From Clarireedia homoeocarpa (lineage: Eukaryota; Ascomycota; Leotiomycetes; Helotiales; Rutstroemiaceae), in the NCBI GenBank assembly GCA_001465935.1, contig LNKV01000125.1, positions 1-48,524 on the forward strand: DNA of 48,524 nt, read 5' to 3'. A program made the position numbers and the translations under genes. The notes under the pieces are model-generated. The model was not told where the DNA came from and did not search any database. It was given only the letters and a program-made list of their open reading frames with translations. Position 1 is the stretch's first letter. Each line of letters opens with the position of its first letter. Shown here piece by piece: positions 45,419 to 48,524 of the stretch.

Positions 45419-46960
45419 TTATAAACTAATCTGTTTAATAACCTTATATACCTTGTAATCTTTAGAGTTAATATTATATACTAGTTTGTAATTAATATAT
45501 TTAAATACTAAGTAAAAATAGCTTTTACTTTTTTTATTATAAATATTATAATAATATTAGAAGATATTATATAGTTTACTATATAGACTATATTTAGTTA
45601 CTTTTTTATAATATTATATTATATATCTAAAGTCTAAGTATTTAATATACTAAATAGACCTAGTTATAGCTAATAGTCTTTTAACTCGATAATTAGTTTT
45701 AACTATATATATATAGTTATATATATATTTATCTACTTTCTTACTAATTGTAAATAAGATTATTACTAAACTAATTCTTTTAATCATTTAGTTATTAATC
45801 GAGCTAAACTAATAAAATAGTTTAATAGGTTTTAACTCTAGATTTTTATTAAAAATCTTAAGTTTATTTAAAACTAGTTCTATTTTATTAAATATATTAA
45901 AGTTATTAGTCGGAATACTATATAATACTACTTTAAACTATAATTTATTCTTTTAAATAGTTTAGAAACTAATAGTTTTTTTTTAAATTACTAGCTTTTT
46001 AATTAAAAAGTTAATAATATAAAAAGCTATAATAGTAATAATTAAGTTCTTCTTATTAATTATAATCGAAATAGTTAATATAATAAGTTCTTTAATATCT
46101 TTTAATTTAAAAACCTTATTAAGTGAATTCCGAAATTATAATAAAGAAATAAGTTTATATTAATCTCGAATTAGAATTAATCAATTAATTACTTTTTTAG
46201 TCTTTTTAATAAGTCTTTTAGTATCAATAGTAGTTTATAAGTTATTAATATTAATAATAATTACTAAAGTGAAAGTCGGTTTAATAGTAATATTAAACTT
46301 AGTATTAAGTTTAATATTAAGTCTAGTATTAAGTAAAATAATTAGTTTAATATTTGATTTTTCGATATTAAGGGATTTAACTATAGTTTAAACTACTTTA
46401 GTTATATTAATACTAGTATTAGTCTTAGTCTTAATATATTTAATTATATATTCTAGATTATTAATTTAGCTTATTAATAATTAACTAGCTTTCTTAATTT
46501 AGTTAAACTTAATATATTCTCGGAAGATTTCGATTAGATTTAAAATATTAATTTACTTTTCTCTAAACTTAATTAATAAAAAGACTTTAATTAATAAATT
46601 ATAGATTTATACGATTTTAGTATTAATAAAGTTATTAATAGATTTAGTAAAGATTCTCGGATTTTTATTAATTTGATTAATCAAGGAAAAAAAGTTAATC
46701 TATTTAGATAATCGAAGTAAGATTTTATTTATAATAAGTTTAAAAAGAGAGTCTATATTTAAATTATCTAAAAAGCTAGATATATTAATTTAAAGATTAA
46801 ATTTATAAATAGTTAATAGAGTCGGCGATATAATAATATCTATAACTAGAATTAAAGAATTAGATCTAATAATAGTTAAGGTAATTAAGGAAATAGTTAA
46901 AAAAAAGTTAGTTTCTAAGTTTTAAATATTTTAATTAGTCGATATTAAGAAGCTTTTTAT
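45419..46960 (-). pseudogene. NL24 ORF1: RNA-binding, zinc-knuckle protein
   Basis: 514 codons on the minus strand from ATA (46958-46960) to TAA (45419-45421), exactly the length of NL8 ORF1. It begins MKSFLISTNQNIQN-like with stops at Gln. The knuckle is at about 45465-45570 with Tyr for Cys/His. The frame is free of indels; damage is by point mutation only. Confidence 0.84.
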
Positions 46961-47484
46961 TTTAAATAATACTAATATCTCTTTTTCTAAAAAGTATATT
47001 AATCTCGAAAAAGTTTTATTAAATAAGTTTATAATTTAATTATTTCTTAATATCTTTTTATTAAGTCTAAAGTAATATTTTTAGTTTAATATTATAATTT
47101 AATATTACTAGAATAGATAATCGATTTTTAAAATATAAAATAATTTTTATAATAATAATAGTATCTCGAGAACTAAGAGTTATACTAAAATAATTTTAAC
47201 TTTAATAGATCTATAAAAACTAATATATTTAGAAATACTATTTTTTATATATTTTTTGATAGTTTTTTAAATATTTTTGATAATTTTTATATTTTTTTAA
47301 AAAGTTAATAAAAATCGTAATATAAAGTAAAAACATCGATTTTCAATAATAATAATAATATCTCGATAATACTAGATTGTAGAATAAAGCCGATTATTTT
47401 ATTCAATCTATTATATTATAATTAGTTGTTATAAAAAAAGATCTGATCGTTTTCGATAACTATATACGTTTTTTCGATTTAATA
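46961..47484 (-). promoter_or_regulatory. NL24 5' UTR with one monomer
   Basis: Leader next to ORF1, then a monomer (about 47235-47430) and a cap with GATCTGATCGTTTTCGATAA and CGTTTTTTCGATTT at the outer end. Organised like NL6 and 524 bases long, against 530 in NL6. Confidence 0.65.
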
Positions 47485-48524
47485 GATCGAGAGTTTATTT
47501 TATATATAAATAATTTTCAATTTAGTAACTTTCTTAAAATAAATATAAACTTAGTTCTTTTAAATTCTAATTAGACTTTATTAAGAAATTATAATTAGAA
47601 TATTAGTTTAAAGTAATTAGTTTATAATAAAGAGTTAAAGAGTATTATTTAAATAACTAAATTAACTAACTAATTAATATATTAATATCAAGAATATATA
47701 GTATATAATAATAATTAATTAGTATTAGTTTATTTAATATCGTTAAATAATAATCTAGACTAAGAATAACTAATCTAAGTTTATAAAGTTAATATCGAAA
47801 TAATTAAAAAAGATATTAATATTAAGTTAGAATAGGTTTTAAAATATTATAATATTAAAGGAAATAAGTTAGTTAATAAATTAATTAAAGAAAGTATTAA
47901 TATCGACCTTTATATAATTATAATTAGCTTTAGTTACTTTAACTTTATTATTAAGTATATTAAGTTCTAAGATTAAATATTAATATTAGAATAATATATT
48001 AAATCGAAAACTAACTAATTAGTTAAAGAAACTAATTATTTATTAACTTATAAATTAGTTATTTAAAATAAACTCTCGATCTTATCTAATATAAAATATA
48101 TAGTAGCTAATATCTTTTATTAATTTAAAATAGATTATAGATATTTTAAAATTTATTTATACTAATTAAATTTTAGTTTGTTTAATAAATATATATATAA
48201 TTAAAAAGAGACTATAGAGTATTTAATATTAATATACTATTAATTTACTCTAGTATAAAGAAAACTAAAGAATAAACTAAATATTAACTAATTAAATCTA
48301 GAGCTTTTATTTAGTACTAAATCTAGAATAGATATTAATCTAACTTATATAAATAAAACTAATATCTACTTTTAAAAATATTACTTGACTAGATCGGAAG
48401 CTCTATTATAGATTAAAAATATAAAAATAATATTAAAACCCTTAATATTATATAATTAAACTATTTAGATTTAATATTTTCTTTAATATTATTTAAATCC
48501 GGAATTTTACTTTTTAATTATTAT
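47485..48524 (+). mobile_element. NL25: LINE 3' part, subfamily B, cut by window end
   Basis: A plus-strand copy that starts at about 47493 in RNase H and continues to the window end within the 3' UTR (48412-48524). It abuts the 5' end of NL24. About 20 bases at the junction (47472-47492) fit neither well. Confidence 0.82.
47493..48411 (+). pseudogene. NL25 ORF2 C-terminus: RNase H
   Basis: It opens at the FYIN block of RNase H (the first Asp as Asn), then the Glu block near 47630, the YNNN block near 47710 and the NIKGNKLVNKLIKE block near 47850, followed by the Tyr-converted C-terminal motif. The end at 48409-48411 is by analogy with NL6 (TAG after SEALL). Many stops. Confidence 0.8.

Larger units (their letters stand above)
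43277..47484 (-). mobile_element. NL24: LINE, subfamily B, lacking the 3' part
   Basis: A minus-strand copy with ORF2 from just after YIDD back to the endonuclease, full-length ORF1 and a 5' UTR with one monomer (46961-47484). Its outer 5' end (AAATCGAAAAAACG on the minus strand) matches the 5' end of NL6, so this is probably the true element end. The 3' side is cut at 43277, where NL23's tail ends; NL23 may be the insertion that separated it. Confidence 0.85.

Noticed and set aside
6909..48524. Asn/Ile/Tyr-rich open frames as new host proteins
   Set aside because: They are RIP-converted ORF1/ORF2 or shadow frames of AT-rich sequence and align with the LINE copies.
1..48524. Enrichment of CTAG and TCGA as a regulatory or restriction signal
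   Set aside because: CTAG arises from CCAG and CTGG by CpA-to-TpA, and TCGA remains because CpG is spared; no separate signal is needed.
1..48524. tRNA, rRNA or other structural RNA genes
   Set aside because: No cloverleaf with a conserved TpsiC arm and no rRNA core was recognised on either strand by eye; the hairpins found belong to LINE 3' ends.

Overview
The window is a stretch of fungal repeat DNA with no host gene that I can support. It is a nest of about 25 full or partial copies of a non-LTR retrotransposon (LINE), and almost all copies show the scars of repeat-induced point mutation (RIP: CpA changed to TpA on either strand). The protein layout is ORF1 with Cys/His zinc knuckles, then ORF2 with an AP-like endonuclease, a reverse transcriptase (YIDD), an RNase H and a C-terminal Cys/His motif. 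That layout fits the Tad1-like clade of filamentous ascomycetes (Pezizomycotina), the group in which RIP is known. Genus cannot be read from this sequence. A long gene-free AT-rich block of RIP-mutated LINEs could be an AT-rich isochore, a subtelomere or a centromere core; the sequence alone does not decide.

I label the copies NL1 to NL25 and sort them by 3' UTR into three subfamilies: A (NL3, NL4, NL5, NL13), B (most others) and C (NL1, NL23). The last ~130 bases, which contain stem-loops, are shared by all three.

Layout. 1-767: 3' end of a C copy (NL1) and a plus-strand RT fragment (NL2). 768-6048: minus-strand A copy (NL3), split by a younger plus-strand A copy (NL4, 1714-5867) with a clear 12-base target-site duplication. 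6049-6908: an A copy on the minus strand (NL5) that has lost nearly all of ORF2. 6909-13143: the most complete plus-strand B copy (NL6: 5' UTR, ORF1, ORF2, 3' UTR). 13144-15837: plus-strand fragments NL7 and NL8. 15838-21830: minus-strand NL9 and NL10. 21831-24225: plus-strand NL11. 24226-29108: minus-strand NL12, ending at a 95-base assembly gap. 29204-35428: sliver NL13 and the near-complete minus-strand NL14, which has a duplicated 5' UTR monomer. 35429-37903: small fragments, one of them (NL19) with a perfect 14-base target-site duplication. 37905-39809: plus-strand NL21. 39810-42604: NL22, mutated until G and C are almost gone. 42605-43000: unidentified AT-rich DNA. 43002-43276: lightly mutated NL23. 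43277-47484: minus-strand NL24. 47485-48524: plus-strand NL25, cut by the window end.

How it fits together. In an active copy, ORF1 would bind the RNA, and the ORF2 endonuclease, RT and RNase H would carry out target-primed reverse transcription starting at the structured 3' end. None of the copies here can do this. RIP turned Gln and Trp codons into stops, ATG starts into ATA, zinc-knuckle Cys and His into Tyr, and some catalytic Asp into Asn. Reading frames are otherwise often intact over kilobases, which shows that the damage is by point mutation and not by slow decay. The degree of mutation differs strongly between neighbouring copies and can be used to rank their ages.
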